Positions 8,737 through 17,331 of a stretch of DNA of 19,329 bases are shown one piece after another. This DNA comes from an uncultured Bacteroides sp. (GTDB lineage: Bacteria > Bacteroidota > Bacteroidia > Bacteroidales > Bacteroidaceae), in contig CAKUYM010000043.1 of NCBI GenBank assembly GCA_934716785.1, forward strand, positions 1 through 19,329, written 5' to 3'. Position 1 is the first letter of the stretch; the number at the start of each line of letters is the position of its first letter. Under the pieces are notes generated by a model. The model did not search any database, was not told the DNA's origin, and saw only the letters and a list, made by a program, of their open reading frames with translations. A program made the translations under genes and the position numbers.

Positions 8737-10221
8737 TTAGGGTATCAGTTGTGAGACAACCGGCAATACGCTTTCACTAATCATGGGGATAATCCAGAAA
8801 GGAGCCATACCCAGTCCGGCCACACATACGATGAGGCAGATTACTGCTACACGCTCGTCCCACGTTGCATCGGTCAGTTCGAGATGATGCTTGTTGGTGC
8901 AGGTACCGAACAGAATTTTACCAACCAGACGCAAGATGTAGACTGCTGTAATCACAATGGAAGTGCAGGCTATGATGGTCAGTGTGCGGTGGAACACGTC
9001 ATTATCTTGGAAAGAACCTACGAAAATGGTCATCTCGGCCACGAATCCGCTCAATCCCGGCAGCCCGAGGTTGGCAAGGCCGGCAATCACATAACATACG
9101 CTGAGGAACGGCATTATCTTCATCAATCCGGAAAGCTCGCGAATGTCACGAGTGTGGGTACGTCCGTAAATCATACCGATAAGGGCGAAGAACAGCGCCG
9201 TCATCAATCCGTGCGAAAGCATCTGGAGGATAGCTCCTGTCGCTGCTGTCTGATTGAGCATCAGGATGGCGAAAAGAACCAATCCGCAGTGGGATACCGA
9301 AGAATAGGCGTTGATGTATTTCAAGTCGGTCTGTACGCAAGCGGAGAAAGCTCCGTAGACAACAGAGATGCCGGTCAGTATCAAGAATATCCAAGACAAT
9401 TCGTTGGCAGCTTCCGGCATCAGGAATATGGCGATGCGGAAACAGCCGTAACCGCCCAACTTCATCAATACTCCGGCATGCAGCATGGATACCGCCGTCG
9501 GGGCGGAAGCATGACCGTCGGGGCTCCATGTATGGAATGGGAAGAGAGCGCCCAGCACGCCAAAGCCGAGGAAAGTCAGCGGAAACCAGATGCATTGTTG
9601 TGCAAAGGGTATATTATGCAGTTGCGCGATTTCGAGTATGTTCATGGTCGTTGCTCCCGAACCGAAATAGATTCCGAGGATACCGATCAGCAGGAAGGCG
9701 GAACCGCCCATCAGCATAAGAGTCAGTTTCATGGCCGCATATTCCTTGCGTCCCGATCCCCATACGCCTATCAGCAGGTACATCGGTATCAACGCTATCT
9801 CGTAGAACATGAACATGGTGAACAAGTCTATGGAAATAAAGAATCCGAATACTCCCAAGGACAATAGGGTGAACCAAAGGAAATACTCTTTTGTCAGCGG
9901 TTGCAGTCGCCATGAAGCGAATGTGCCGGTGAATACGATGATGGCCGACAGCAATAGCATGGCTACCGATATGCCATCTACACCTACCGAATAGGAGATG
10001 TGAAGAGGTGCATACCAAAGAGTGTCGGCACGGAAAAGCATTTCGGCTGTGTTGCCGGCACTACGCTCTCCCAAATACATGAATGTGAGCACAATGGAGG
10101 CAATCAGAAGTGCCGATGCGCCGGTAACCATAACCCCGCGAATGGCTTTGATACCTCGTGCCGCCCAAAGTCCGGCAAGCATCAGGAGGGGGATAAGTAC
10201 GAATATTGATAAGAAATTCAT
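8737..10221 (-). CDS. nuoM: NADH-quinone oxidoreductase subunit M
   Basis: This 494-residue antiporter-like membrane subunit of complex I is a proton-pumping module between NuoL and NuoN. Recognisable features are E141 in FYEIALIPMYLL, the helix-7/8 block PFHTWSPDGHASAPTAVSML (228-247), K254 in HAGVLMKLGGYG, the DLKYINAYSSVSHCG block (299-313), and E396 in SGFVAEMTIF, matching E. coli E144, K265 and E407. The helix-7 lysine that precedes the P-x-H-x-W motif in E. coli NuoM (K234) is absent: the aligned residue is L223 in GFGVLGALFPFHTW. It lies 38 bp after nuoL. Confidence 0.96.
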   Translation of the reverse strand: MNFLSIFVLIPLLMLAGLWAARGIKAIRGVMVTGASALLIASIVLTFMYLGERSAGNTAEMLFRADTLWYAPLHISYSVGVDGISVAMLLLSAIIVFTGTFASWRLQPLTKEYFLWFTLLSLGVFGFFISIDLFTMFMFYEIALIPMYLLIGVWGSGRKEYAAMKLTLMLMGGSAFLLIGILGIYFGSGATTMNILEIAQLHNIPFAQQCIWFPLTFLGFGVLGALFPFHTWSPDGHASAPTAVSMLHAGVLMKLGGYGCFRIAIFLMPEAANELSWIFLILTGISVVYGAFSACVQTDLKYINAYSSVSHCGLVLFAILMLNQTAATGAILQMLSHGLMTALFFALIGMIYGRTHTRDIRELSGLMKIMPFLSVCYVIAGLANLGLPGLSGFVAEMTIFVGSFQDNDVFHRTLTIIACTSIVITAVYILRLVGKILFGTCTNKHHLELTDATWDERVAVICLIVCVAGLGMAPFWIIPMISESVLPVVSQLIP

Positions 10222-10228
10222 CTTTATA

Positions 10229-10265
10229 AGTTACTATTTAAAGATTTACTATTTGCTATTTAGAG
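10229..10265 (-). repeat. AT-rich heptad repeat between nuoL and nuoM
   Basis: Plus-strand units read AGTTACT, ATTTAAAG, ATTTACT, ATTTGCT and ATTTAGAG. This is the same unit order, with an 8-mer in second place, as the nuoM/nuoN gap. The last unit overlaps the nuoL stop codon. The copies are more degenerate than at 8700-8735. Confidence 0.65.
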
Positions 10266-12149
10266 AATCAACAGTAGGATAAGTGCCAGTGCACCGCAAA
10301 GGAACACATACGCATATTGCTGTACTTGGCCGCTTTGCAAACCACGGATTTCATCGCTTGTGGCATTGGTTGCCCATGCCAGGAAGTTAAAGAATCCGTC
10401 CACTACATGGCGATCCCACCATGCGATAGGAGTGGAGATGCAGCGGAAGATTATCTTGTGCGTGATGAACTGGTATATATCATCAATATAGAACCGGTTA
10501 TAGGCGGCCGTGTGCAATCCTTTAAACTGTTTTGCCAGAGAATCGGCAACGGGCTGCTTGGCATTCTTATACATCCAAGTGGCGATTGCTATGGAAATGA
10601 TGGCAATGACCACGCTTGTGACTGCTACCGACGTGTCGAGATGGATGGAATAGGATTCTCCGTTCGAACTGATAAAGTGGCCGAAGGGAATAAATCCGGC
10701 TACGCAAGTGACTGCAGCCAAGAACATCAACGGGAAAGTCATAGCCAGCGGACTTTCGTGAGGGGTGTGCTGCGTATGCAGCTCTTCGTTCTCCTTGCCC
10801 CAGAATATGCCGTAATATAAACGGAACATATAGAAAGCTGTCATTGCGGCAATTACCGTCATCACCCAACCCATTGCAGAGCTGTATTGGAAACAAGCTG
10901 CCAAAATCTCATCTTTGGAGAAGAATCCTGAGAACGGGGGGATACCCGCAATGGCAAGACAGGCAATCAGGAAAGTCCAGTGGGTGACAGGCATGTATTT
11001 GCGTAACCCGCCCATGGCAGACATCTCGTTGGAGTGTACTGCATGGATGATGCTGCCGGCACCGAGGAAGAGCAACGCCTTGAACATGGCGTGTGTGAAA
11101 AGATGGAACATGGATGCCATGTATCCCAATCCGCCTTCGTGTGGATTCATCGATGTACAAACGCCCAAGGCTACCATCATGAAACCAATCTGCGAGATTG
11201 TAGAGAAAGCGAGCACACGCTTGATGTCCGACTGCACGCAAGCCACACTTGCCGCATAGAATGCGGTGAATGCACCTACCCAGGCAACCATATGTAACGT
11301 GTTCGGGGCATAAGCGATGAAAAGCGGAAACATACGTGCCACCAAATAGACACCGGCAACTACCATCGTAGCCGCATGAATCAATGCGCTGACCGGAGTA
11401 GGACCTTCCATTGCATCGGGCAGCCAGATGTGCAACGGGAACATCGCACTTTTACCGGCACCACCCACAAACATCAGGCCGAGAGCCAACGGAAGCATGG
11501 CTGCTCCGCCGCTGACCAACGATACCGTATCGGGAGTGAAACCGAACGTTCCGCCGTAATATCCGTAGATCAGGATACCGATAAGGAATCCCAAGTCGGC
11601 AAAACGGGTGACGATAAATGCTTTCTTGGAGGCGGAGATTGCAGCGGGTTTGGTGTAGTAGAACCCGATCAGCAAATAAGAACTTACGCCCACCAACTCC
11701 CAGAAGAGATACATCTGGAAGATGTTTGTCGCTACTACCAGTCCCAACATAGACATGGTGAATAGGGAAAGGAAAGCATAATAGCGTTGAAATCCTTTCT
11801 CGCCTTTCATGTAGCCGAAGGAGTAGATATGCACCATCAGCGACACGGTGGAGATGACGATCAGCATCATCACGGATATAGGATCGAGCAGGATGCCCAA
11901 GTCGAAATGCAGTGTCTCTGTGAAAGGAAGCCACGTGAAGTTGTAAGGTATCAATGTGGCGAATGTACCGTCTGCCTGCCGTGGGGCGGAGAAATATTGG
12001 AAAGCAGTCACATAGGATAGTACTGCCACGACACCCAATACGAACGTACCGATAATACCCGCCGTCCGGTGCGACATCCATTTCCCTCCGATTCCCAATA
12101 TGAGGAAGGAGAAGAAAGGAAGAAGGAGTATTAGAATTGTTAGTTCCAT
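10260..12149 (-). CDS. nuoL: NADH-quinone oxidoreductase subunit L
   Basis: This 629-residue subunit is the distal antiporter-like part of complex I and carries the long lateral helix that runs along the membrane arm. Channel residues are present: E151 in LFWELVGVSSYLL, K233 in GGAGKSAMFPLHIW, H258 in ALIHAATMV, K310 in DIKRVLAFSTISQIG, K357 in THAMFKALLFLGAG, and K412-D413 in GFFSKDEILA, equivalent to E. coli K399-D400. The last 90 residues hold a helix plus a final hydrophobic anchor (612-629), as expected for the lateral helix and its terminal membrane segment. It follows nuoK by 38 bp. Confidence 0.97.
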   Translation of the reverse strand: MELTILILLLPFFSFLILGIGGKWMSHRTAGIIGTFVLGVVAVLSYVTAFQYFSAPRQADGTFATLIPYNFTWLPFTETLHFDLGILLDPISVMMLIVISTVSLMVHIYSFGYMKGEKGFQRYYAFLSLFTMSMLGLVVATNIFQMYLFWELVGVSSYLLIGFYYTKPAAISASKKAFIVTRFADLGFLIGILIYGYYGGTFGFTPDTVSLVSGGAAMLPLALGLMFVGGAGKSAMFPLHIWLPDAMEGPTPVSALIHAATMVVAGVYLVARMFPLFIAYAPNTLHMVAWVGAFTAFYAASVACVQSDIKRVLAFSTISQIGFMMVALGVCTSMNPHEGGLGYMASMFHLFTHAMFKALLFLGAGSIIHAVHSNEMSAMGGLRKYMPVTHWTFLIACLAIAGIPPFSGFFSKDEILAACFQYSSAMGWVMTVIAAMTAFYMFRLYYGIFWGKENEELHTQHTPHESPLAMTFPLMFLAAVTCVAGFIPFGHFISSNGESYSIHLDTSVAVTSVVIAIISIAIATWMYKNAKQPVADSLAKQFKGLHTAAYNRFYIDDIYQFITHKIIFRCISTPIAWWDRHVVDGFFNFLAWATNATSDEIRGLQSGQVQQYAYVFLCGALALILLLIL

Positions 12150-12187
12150 ACAGTTTTATTTAATTACTTGTTTTATTATTACTTACA

Positions 12188-12496
12188 TTACCATTTCAAT
12201 TCATCGAGGTTGCGCACCTGGATGCTTCGGATATTACGGTAGATATTAATCATGATAGCGATAGCTATGGCAGTCTCCGCAGCCGAGATGGCGATGGAAA
12301 ACAGAGCGAAGAAATAGCCCTCCATTCCTTCCGGGAAGAGAAAACGGTTGAACACGGCGAAGTTGATGTCCGTGGCGTTCAGCATTAACTCTACGGAAAT
12401 CAGGATGGCCAGCGTATTACGGCGGGTCAAGAATCCATAGATTCCTGCAAACATCATGATGGTAGAGACTACCAGATAATATTCCATGTGTATCAT
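12188..12496 (-). CDS. nuoK: NADH-quinone oxidoreductase subunit K
   Basis: This 102-residue, three-helix membrane subunit of complex I forms part of the proton path linking the quinone site to the pumps. The two buried glutamates are E36 in LISVELMLNATDINF and E74 in ISAAETAIAIAI, equivalent to E. coli NuoK E36 and E72. I start it at the ATG at 12496 (MIHMEYYL). An upstream in-frame TTG at 12502 would add two residues but is less likely. With the ATG start, the first glutamate number matches E. coli exactly. It lies 36 bp after nuoJ. Confidence 0.95.
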   Translation of the reverse strand: MIHMEYYLVVSTIMMFAGIYGFLTRRNTLAILISVELMLNATDINFAVFNRFLFPEGMEGYFFALFSIAISAAETAIAIAIMINIYRNIRSIQVRNLDELKW

Positions 12497-12532
12497 ATTC
12501 AATTCAATGTTTGATAGTTAATACTCTTGTTC

Positions 12533-13045
12533 TTATCTCTTACGGGCTATCATGATACCGCCGATGATACAAGCCAACAATAGGATACTGACTGCTTCGA
12601 AAGGCAATACGTAGCCGTATTTGTCGCTACTCAGCAGGGCATGTCCGATGGCGTGGATGTTTATCTCCTGCGGCGCAAGATTGGCGGTCTGCACAAATTC
12701 GTGCTTCAATGTGATAAACAGGATAATTGCCAGACCGGCAATCATCGTGAAGAACCCTGCAAGGAACTTGCTTCGTTTTAGCTTCTCGGCGCGGTCGCCC
12801 TCTCCACTGGTCAGCAGGATGGAGAATACGTAAAGCACAACGATACCGCCGGCGTAAACCATGATTTGGACAGACCCCAAAAAGGTGTAGCCCAGCAGGA
12901 AGTAGATGCCCGCCGTGCCGAAAAGCACGAAGAGCAGGTAGGTAGCCGAGCGGACAATGCGTTGGGTGGTCACCGTCATGATGGACATAGCAATAATAAA
13001 TGCTGCCAAAAAGTAGAATACTACTGTTTCAAGTGTTGATCCCAT
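12533..13045 (-). CDS. nuoJ: NADH-quinone oxidoreductase subunit J
   Basis: This 170-residue membrane subunit of complex I has about five hydrophobic helices. The third helix carries the family block FLGSVQIMVYAGGIVVLYVF (55-74), which in characterised complexes forms a flexible helix involved in coupling. The C-terminal helix (about 147-166) contains E150. A polar loop of roughly 25 residues lies between helices 4 and 5. The gene begins only 2 bp after the nuoI stop, so translation is probably coupled. Confidence 0.94.
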   Translation of the reverse strand: MGSTLETVVFYFLAAFIIAMSIMTVTTQRIVRSATYLLFVLFGTAGIYFLLGYTFLGSVQIMVYAGGIVVLYVFSILLTSGEGDRAEKLKRSKFLAGFFTMIAGLAIILFITLKHEFVQTANLAPQEINIHAIGHALLSSDKYGYVLPFEAVSILLLACIIGGIMIARKR

Positions 13046-13047
13046 AT

Positions 13048-13536
13048 CTAAACTTCTTTTTTCTTTTCTATAACTTTACTGCCGTCATGATTCAGTTTCA
13101 AGACGAGTTTGGAGCGGTCGAATACTGCATGCTCGAAGTTCTGGTCGAACGTGATTGCATTGTGCGGACAAGCATTTACGCATAGTTGGCAGAACATACA
13201 GGAACCTAAGTCATATTCGTAGGTTACCAGTATTTTCTTTTTCTTGCCGTCTTCTGTCTCGATCGTTTCACCGGTCACCTTGATTGTGCCGTTCGGACAA
13301 GCCATCTGGCACAATCCGCAGGCTACGCAGCGGTGTTCATTGTTCTCATTATGGGGCATGCTCAGCGTTCCGCGGAATCGGTCGAACATCTTCAGCTCTT
13401 TCCGGTTCTCGGGATACTGTTCGGTTACTTTCTTGCGGAAGTAAACCTTGATACTGGTTTTCATCCCCGTTGCCAGTGTGCTGATGCCGTGCACCAGACC
13501 ACCTAAGTATGTATATTTTTTATCTTTATATTCCAT
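13048..13536 (-). CDS. nuoI: NADH-quinone oxidoreductase subunit I (two [4Fe-4S] clusters)
   Basis: This 162-residue ferredoxin-like subunit carries electrons to NuoB in the Q module of complex I. Two complete CxxCxxCxxxCP motifs are visible: C70, C73, C76 and C80, and C113, C116, C119 and C123. These would ligate clusters N6a and N6b. The open frame extends upstream to a methionine at 13674, but that would overlap nuoH by more than 130 bp. The ATG at 13536 (MEYKDKKY), 5 bp after the nuoH stop, is the natural start. In this operon, without NuoE, NuoF and NuoG, NuoI or its docking face is the most likely place for an outside electron donor to deliver electrons (inference). Confidence 0.95.
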   Translation of the reverse strand: MEYKDKKYTYLGGLVHGISTLATGMKTSIKVYFRKKVTEQYPENRKELKMFDRFRGTLSMPHNENNEHRCVACGLCQMACPNGTIKVTGETIETEDGKKKKILVTYEYDLGSCMFCQLCVNACPHNAITFDQNFEHAVFDRSKLVLKLNHDGSKVIEKKKEV

Positions 13537-13541
13537 AATGC

Positions 13542-14618
13542 TTAAAAATGAAAGCCGAAGGCTACGCAACAAGCCATGATTAATAAATTCACCATAGAGA
13601 TAGGAACCAGGTATTTCCATTCCAAATCCAGGATTTGGTCGATACGCAGACGTGGGAACGTCCATTTGATCCACATCAGCAGGAATACCACAAAGAATGC
13701 CTTACCGAAGAACCAGATGAAGCCGGGGATATAATCCATGACAGCGTTGAATCCGTCCAGACCGACGATGTGCAGCGGCATCCACCCTCCCAGGAAAATG
13801 GTGGCGGCAACGCTCGCTACGATAAACAGGTTCAGATATTCTGCCAGATAGAAGAAGCCGAAACCCATACCCGAATATTCGGTATGATATCCGGCGGTCA
13901 ATTCACTTTCCGCTTCGGGCAGGTCGAACGGACCACGGTTGCATTCGGCGTTTCCGGCTATCAGATAGGTGATGAAAGCAATTACGGCAGGGATATGCCC
14001 TTTGAAGATAAACCAACCGTTGGCTTGGCTTTCCACAACCTCGGAGAACTGCATTGTTCCCATCAGTACTACCATCGTCATAATGCTCATTCCGGCAGAA
14101 AGTTCGTAACTGATAATCTGTGCGCCGCTTCGCATGGCACCGATCAGGGAGAACTTGTTGTTACTTCCCCAGCCGGCAAGCAGAATACCTACCACTCCGA
14201 TGCTGGAAGCTGCCAACAGAAAAAATACTCCCACGTTGAAGTCCAAAATCTCCGCTCCTTTATTGAAAGGAATGCAGGCGAAAGTGAGGAACGAGGCGAT
14301 AATCACCATGAATGGAGCCAAGTTATACAGGAAATGGTCAGCCCCCTTCGGCATGAAGATTTCCTTGGTCATCATCTTGATTACGTCGCACACTACTTGG
14401 ATGGATCCCCATTTGCCGACACGGTTCGGACCGAGACGACACTGGAAGAAACCGCAAACCTTACGTTCCATGTAGATTAAGATGATGGCGAGAACGGCAT
14501 ACAGTGCAACGAGGCATACACCGACAACCACACATTCTATAAAGACGGCCAGTCCTTCCGGCATGACGGAGAGGAGTAGCTCATGTATCCAGTTTGTTAC
14601 TATACTAAAATCGAACAT
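13542..14618 (-). CDS. nuoH: NADH-quinone oxidoreductase subunit H
   Basis: This 358-residue membrane subunit has about eight or nine helices and anchors the Q module and lines the quinone chamber. Family blocks are [19 protein letters not shown] (50-68), SYELSAG (170-176), the acidic quinone-site loop beginning [12 protein letters not shown] and continuing to YHTEYSG (229-250), and [10 protein letters not shown] (319-328). It follows nuoCD by 25 bp, exactly where nuoE, nuoF and nuoG sit in E. coli. The following gene, nuoI, begins 5 bp after its stop. Confidence 0.97.
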   Translation of the reverse strand: MFDFSIVTNWIHELLLSVMPEGLAVFIECVVVGVCLVALYAVLAIILIYMERKVCGFFQCRLGPNRVGKWGSIQVVCDVIKMMTKEIFMPKGADHFLYNLAPFMVIIASFLTFACIPFNKGAEILDFNVGVFFLLAASSIGVVGILLAGWGSNNKFSLIGAMRSGAQIISYELSAGMSIMTMVVLMGTMQFSEVVESQANGWFIFKGHIPAVIAFITYLIAGNAECNRGPFDLPEAESELTAGYHTEYSGMGFGFFYLAEYLNLFIVASVAATIFLGGWMPLHIVGLDGFNAVMDYIPGFIWFFGKAFFVVFLLMWIKWTFPRLRIDQILDLEWKYLVPISMVNLLIMACCVAFGFHF

Positions 14619-14643
14619 ATTTAATTAGTGTTTAATCATAAAC

Positions 14644-16236
14644 TTACCGGTCAATATCCGGAACCACATAGTCTACCGTTCCACCAATGGCAATCAAATC
14701 GGCAATCTTTGCTCCCCGGCAAATTGTGTCTATTGCCGCTACAAGTGGCAGGCCGGTGGAGCGATAGTGCAGGCGGTAAGGCATCTTGTCGCCTTGGCTT
14801 TCGAGAAAGACACCGAACTCACCGCGGCTTCCTTCTACGGCTGCATAGTAGCTTCCTTCGGGAACGCGGATGATAGGTTTCATCTTCTCCTGATAAGGGC
14901 CTTCGGGGATGTTGTCTATTAATTGCTCGATAATGTTCAGACTCTCCATGATTTCATCCATACGCACCAGATAACGGGCAAAGCAGTCGCCCTCCGTATA
15001 AATGATTTCTTTGAAATCCACTTTGTCGTATACACCGTAAGGCATCCGTTTGCGCACATCGCAAGCCCAGCCCGAAGCACGGCCTGTGCCGCCTGTGCAG
15101 CCGAAAGAGATGGCATCCTCGCGGCTCAGCACGCCTACGCCTTTCATACGGTTCTGTGCGATGATGTTGCCGGTGAATATGTCGTGGTATTCGTGGATGA
15201 TACCTCTCATGTAGGGGATAAACTCTTTTACCCGTTTGACGAAGTTCGGATGAAGGTCGGCTTGCACACCGCCGATCGTGTTGTAGTTCATAATCAGGCG
15301 TCCGCCGCAGGTCTCTTCGAATATGTCGAGAATCTTTTCGCGGTCACGGAATCCGTAGAAGAAGGCAGTCAGCGCTCCCAAGTCCATCGCCAAGCAAGAG
15401 TAGAACAACAGGTGAGAGTCGATACGTTGCAGCTCATCCATGATGGTGCGGATATACTGCACGCGCTCGCTCACTTCGATGCCCATCGCCTTTTCGATGC
15501 ACATGCACAGCGCATGGCGGTTCTGATGCGCACCCAGATAATCGAGGCGGTCTGTCAGAGCCAATGTCTGCGGATAAGTGAGACTCTCATTCATCTTCTC
15601 GATTCCACGGTGTATATATCCGCAGTTGGCGTCAATCTTGCGGATGATTTCACCTTCGAGAGACACACGGAAACGCATGACACCGTGGGTTGCCGGGTGT
15701 TGCGGACCGATATTGACTACATATTCATCTTCTCCGAAGAGTTTCATCTCTTTGTTCTTGATTGTACCGTCCTGATTCAACTCTATCTCTTGAGTGGTGT
15801 CGAACGTCTCTTCGTTGGTCATGCAGAGCGGGTTGTCTTTCTCCGGATTATTGTCTTTACGCAGCGGATAACCTACCCAGTCGTTGCGCAGGTAAAGACG
15901 GCGCATATCGGGATGACCGATAAAGGTGATGCCGAAATAATCGTAAACTTCACGTTCGTAGAAATCTGCTATCTTCCATATGTCACTGACGGACGGAATT
16001 TCCGGCAGGTCGCGGTTGGTTGTCGCTGTTTTCAGAGCTATCCGCTCGCCCGTGACGGTGGATTCCAGATGATAGACTACGCCTAAGCCGCGGAGTTTGT
16101 CCGGAGCGTCTTTCTCATCCGGCGCTCCCCAGTCCATACCGGTGAGGCTTTCGAGAAAGTCCATCTGCTTTTCTTTTCGCAAGCGCAGCATCTCGTCATG
16201 CAATGCTGCCGGGGCTATAAATTGTATTTCTTGCAT
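14644..16236 (-). CDS. nuoCD: Fused NADH-quinone oxidoreductase subunit C/D
   Basis: This 530-residue fusion of the NuoC (30 kDa) and NuoD (49 kDa) subunits builds the quinone-reducing site with NuoB. The NuoC part covers about 1-150 and carries EREVYDYFGITFIGHPDMRR (94-113) and the following YLRNDWVGYPLRKD. The NuoD part begins near 170 with GPQHPATHG (177-185), whose histidines line the quinone site, and contains LDYLGAHQNRHAL with Y233. It ends in the conserved GGTVDYVVPDIDR. NuoD resembles the large subunit of NiFe hydrogenases but has no full CxxC pairs for a NiFe centre. E. coli NuoCD is about 600 residues, so this version is somewhat short. It lies 26 bp after nuoB. Confidence 0.97.
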   Translation of the reverse strand: MQEIQFIAPAALHDEMLRLRKEKQMDFLESLTGMDWGAPDEKDAPDKLRGLGVVYHLESTVTGERIALKTATTNRDLPEIPSVSDIWKIADFYEREVYDYFGITFIGHPDMRRLYLRNDWVGYPLRKDNNPEKDNPLCMTNEETFDTTQEIELNQDGTIKNKEMKLFGEDEYVVNIGPQHPATHGVMRFRVSLEGEIIRKIDANCGYIHRGIEKMNESLTYPQTLALTDRLDYLGAHQNRHALCMCIEKAMGIEVSERVQYIRTIMDELQRIDSHLLFYSCLAMDLGALTAFFYGFRDREKILDIFEETCGGRLIMNYNTIGGVQADLHPNFVKRVKEFIPYMRGIIHEYHDIFTGNIIAQNRMKGVGVLSREDAISFGCTGGTGRASGWACDVRKRMPYGVYDKVDFKEIIYTEGDCFARYLVRMDEIMESLNIIEQLIDNIPEGPYQEKMKPIIRVPEGSYYAAVEGSRGEFGVFLESQGDKMPYRLHYRSTGLPLVAAIDTICRGAKIADLIAIGGTVDYVVPDIDR

Positions 16237-16262
16237 AAATCAAATTAAATTAGGATGTAGGG

Positions 16263-16865
16263 TCATTCTTTCTCTTTTATATAATCCGGTTTCTTCTCTT
16301 TTCTGTTCACTCCGCCAAAGAACTTTTCTATTTTCACTTTGCGTTGCAACTGCATCATGCCATAATAGAAAGCTTCGGGGCGCGGCGGACATCCGGGAAT
16401 GTATACATCTACCGGAAGAATCTTGTCCACTCCGTTCACCACATGATAGGATTTCTTGAAAGGACCGCCGCTGACGGCGCATCCACCTACGGCGACTACA
16501 TATTTCGGGTCGGGCATCTGGTCGTACAGACGTTTCAGCACCGGTGCCATTTTGTTGGTGATTGTTCCGCATACCATAATCATATCTGCCTGACGCGGAC
16601 TGGCACGGGCTACTTCAAACCCGAAGCGGGCCATGTCGTAACGCGCGGCACCCAGTGCCATAAATTCGATACCGCAGCAACTGGTAGCGAAGGTAAGCGG
16701 CCACAGCGAATTGCTGCGTCCCCAGTTGATAAAGTCGTCGAGAACTCCGAGAGCGACATTTGCCCCTCCGGCATTAAGTTCCTTGACCAATTTCTCCAAC
16801 GACTCGTTGTCGATGAATTCCTCATACGGAATTGATTTTATTTTCGGCTTTTTGGTTATTTCCAT
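16263..16865 (-). CDS. nuoB: NADH-quinone oxidoreductase subunit B (cluster N2)
   Basis: This 200-residue subunit binds the terminal [4Fe-4S] cluster N2 that passes electrons to quinone. The tandem cysteines C63-C64 in [10 protein letters not shown]129 in [13 protein letters not shown] and C159 in [11 protein letters not shown] are all present. The N-terminus has about 40 residues before the core, including a lysine-rich start, and the C-terminus ends in a charged tail. Its start overlaps the end of nuoA by 10 bp, so the two are probably translationally coupled. Confidence 0.97.
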   Translation of the reverse strand: MEITKKPKIKSIPYEEFIDNESLEKLVKELNAGGANVALGVLDDFINWGRSNSLWPLTFATSCCGIEFMALGAARYDMARFGFEVARASPRQADMIMVCGTITNKMAPVLKRLYDQMPDPKYVVAVGGCAVSGGPFKKSYHVVNGVDKILPVDVYIPGCPPRPEAFYYGMMQLQRKVKIEKFFGGVNRKEKKPDYIKEKE

Positions 16866-17206
16866 TCCAAAGCTCCTTTCCTCCAGGCGTATGCAAGACC
16901 CAGAACAAGAATAATAAAGAAGAAGAGAATACTGATAAGTCCCTGTGCGCCCATTTCACGCATGGCTACCGCCCACGGAAACAGGAAAGCCGTTTCGACG
17001 TCGAACATCAGGAACAGAATGGCAAACAGGTAGTAACCCACCCGAAATTGCATCCATGATTTGCCACGTGTCGGGATACCGCATTCGTAAGCTTCAAACT
17101 TTTGCACATTGTACGAACGGGGTGAGATAGCACGCGAAAGAGCTATTACTACACCGACAAATGCAAGCGCTGTCAGTAAAACAACAACTAAAAATGTAAA
17201 GTTCAT
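16856..17206 (-). CDS. nuoA: NADH-quinone oxidoreductase subunit A
   Basis: This 116-residue, three-helix membrane subunit of complex I is the first gene of the nuo operon. Helices lie at about 3-24, 57-80 and 88-108. The loop after helix 1 has FEAYECGIP (37-45), and helix 2 has the buried acidic pair in [12 protein letters not shown] (D69, E71). Both are family signatures. Its stop lies inside the start of nuoB. A 120-bp gap upstream contains a candidate promoter and a direct repeat. Confidence 0.96.
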   Translation of the reverse strand: MNFTFLVVVLLTALAFVGVVIALSRAISPRSYNVQKFEAYECGIPTRGKSWMQFRVGYYLFAILFLMFDVETAFLFPWAVAMREMGAQGLISILFFFIILVLGLAYAWRKGALEWK

Positions 17207-17250
17207 AATTCAATAGCTGTTTAGATTGAATATTATAGAAATAAACGATC

Positions 17251-17263
17251 GGTTTATCCACCC
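17251..17263 (-). repeat. Direct repeat copy 2 in the nuo leader
   Basis: On the minus strand this reads GGGTGGATAAACC. It matches 10 of 13 bases of GGGTGGTACAACC at 17312-17324, 61 bp away. It lies between the candidate nuo promoter and the nuoA start, so it would be in the mRNA leader or act as a downstream operator. Confidence 0.4.
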
Positions 17264-17301
17264 TCCGGAAGATGAAACCAATGTAATGTATAAATGACGA
17301 G

Positions 17302-17331
17302 CAAAATAGCCGGTTGTACCACCCGTCTAAA
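17302..17331 (-). promoter_or_regulatory. Candidate nuo operon promoter
   Basis: On the minus strand, TTTA (17328-17331) and TATTTTG (17302-17308) are separated by 19 bp. This approximates the Bacteroides -33 TTTG and -7 TAnnTTTG pair, but the -7 box is one base short. The leader would be about 90 nt. The -33 box overlaps the stop codon of the upstream small ORF. One copy of the direct repeat (17312-17324) lies in the spacer. Confidence 0.35.
17312..17324 (-). repeat. Direct repeat copy 1 in the nuo promoter region
   Basis: On the minus strand this reads GGGTGGTACAACC. It lies between the candidate -33 and -7 boxes of the nuo promoter. It is related to the copy at 17251-17263. Confidence 0.4.

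Noticed and set aside
8884..9867. Long plus-strand open frame (327 codons) opposite nuoM
   Set aside because: Antisense to nuoM, low-complexity polar translation, no promoter or family features.
12497..12502. TTG start for nuoK two codons upstream
   Set aside because: An ATG at 12496 is available and gives the expected position of the buried glutamate E36.
13537..13674. Upstream 46-codon extension of nuoI
   Set aside because: It would overlap the 3' end of nuoH extensively. The internal ATG at 13536 matches the family start and lies 5 bp after the nuoH stop.
13635..14480. Plus-strand open frame (281 codons) opposite nuoH
   Set aside because: Antisense shadow of nuoH with histidine- and glutamine-rich noise-like translation.
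14619..14643. Remnants of nuoE, nuoF or nuoG between nuoCD and nuoH
   Set aside because: The gap is only 25 bp and holds no coding remnant.
14923..16086. Long plus-strand open frame (387 codons) opposite nuoCD
   Set aside because: It is fully antisense to a confident conserved gene, and its translation has no recognisable domain. It is a codon-bias shadow.
14644..16236. NiFe hydrogenase large subunit instead of NuoD
   Set aside because: The NuoC fusion, the GPQHPATHG motif, the DIDR end and lack of paired CxxC ligands fit complex I, not a hydrogenase.
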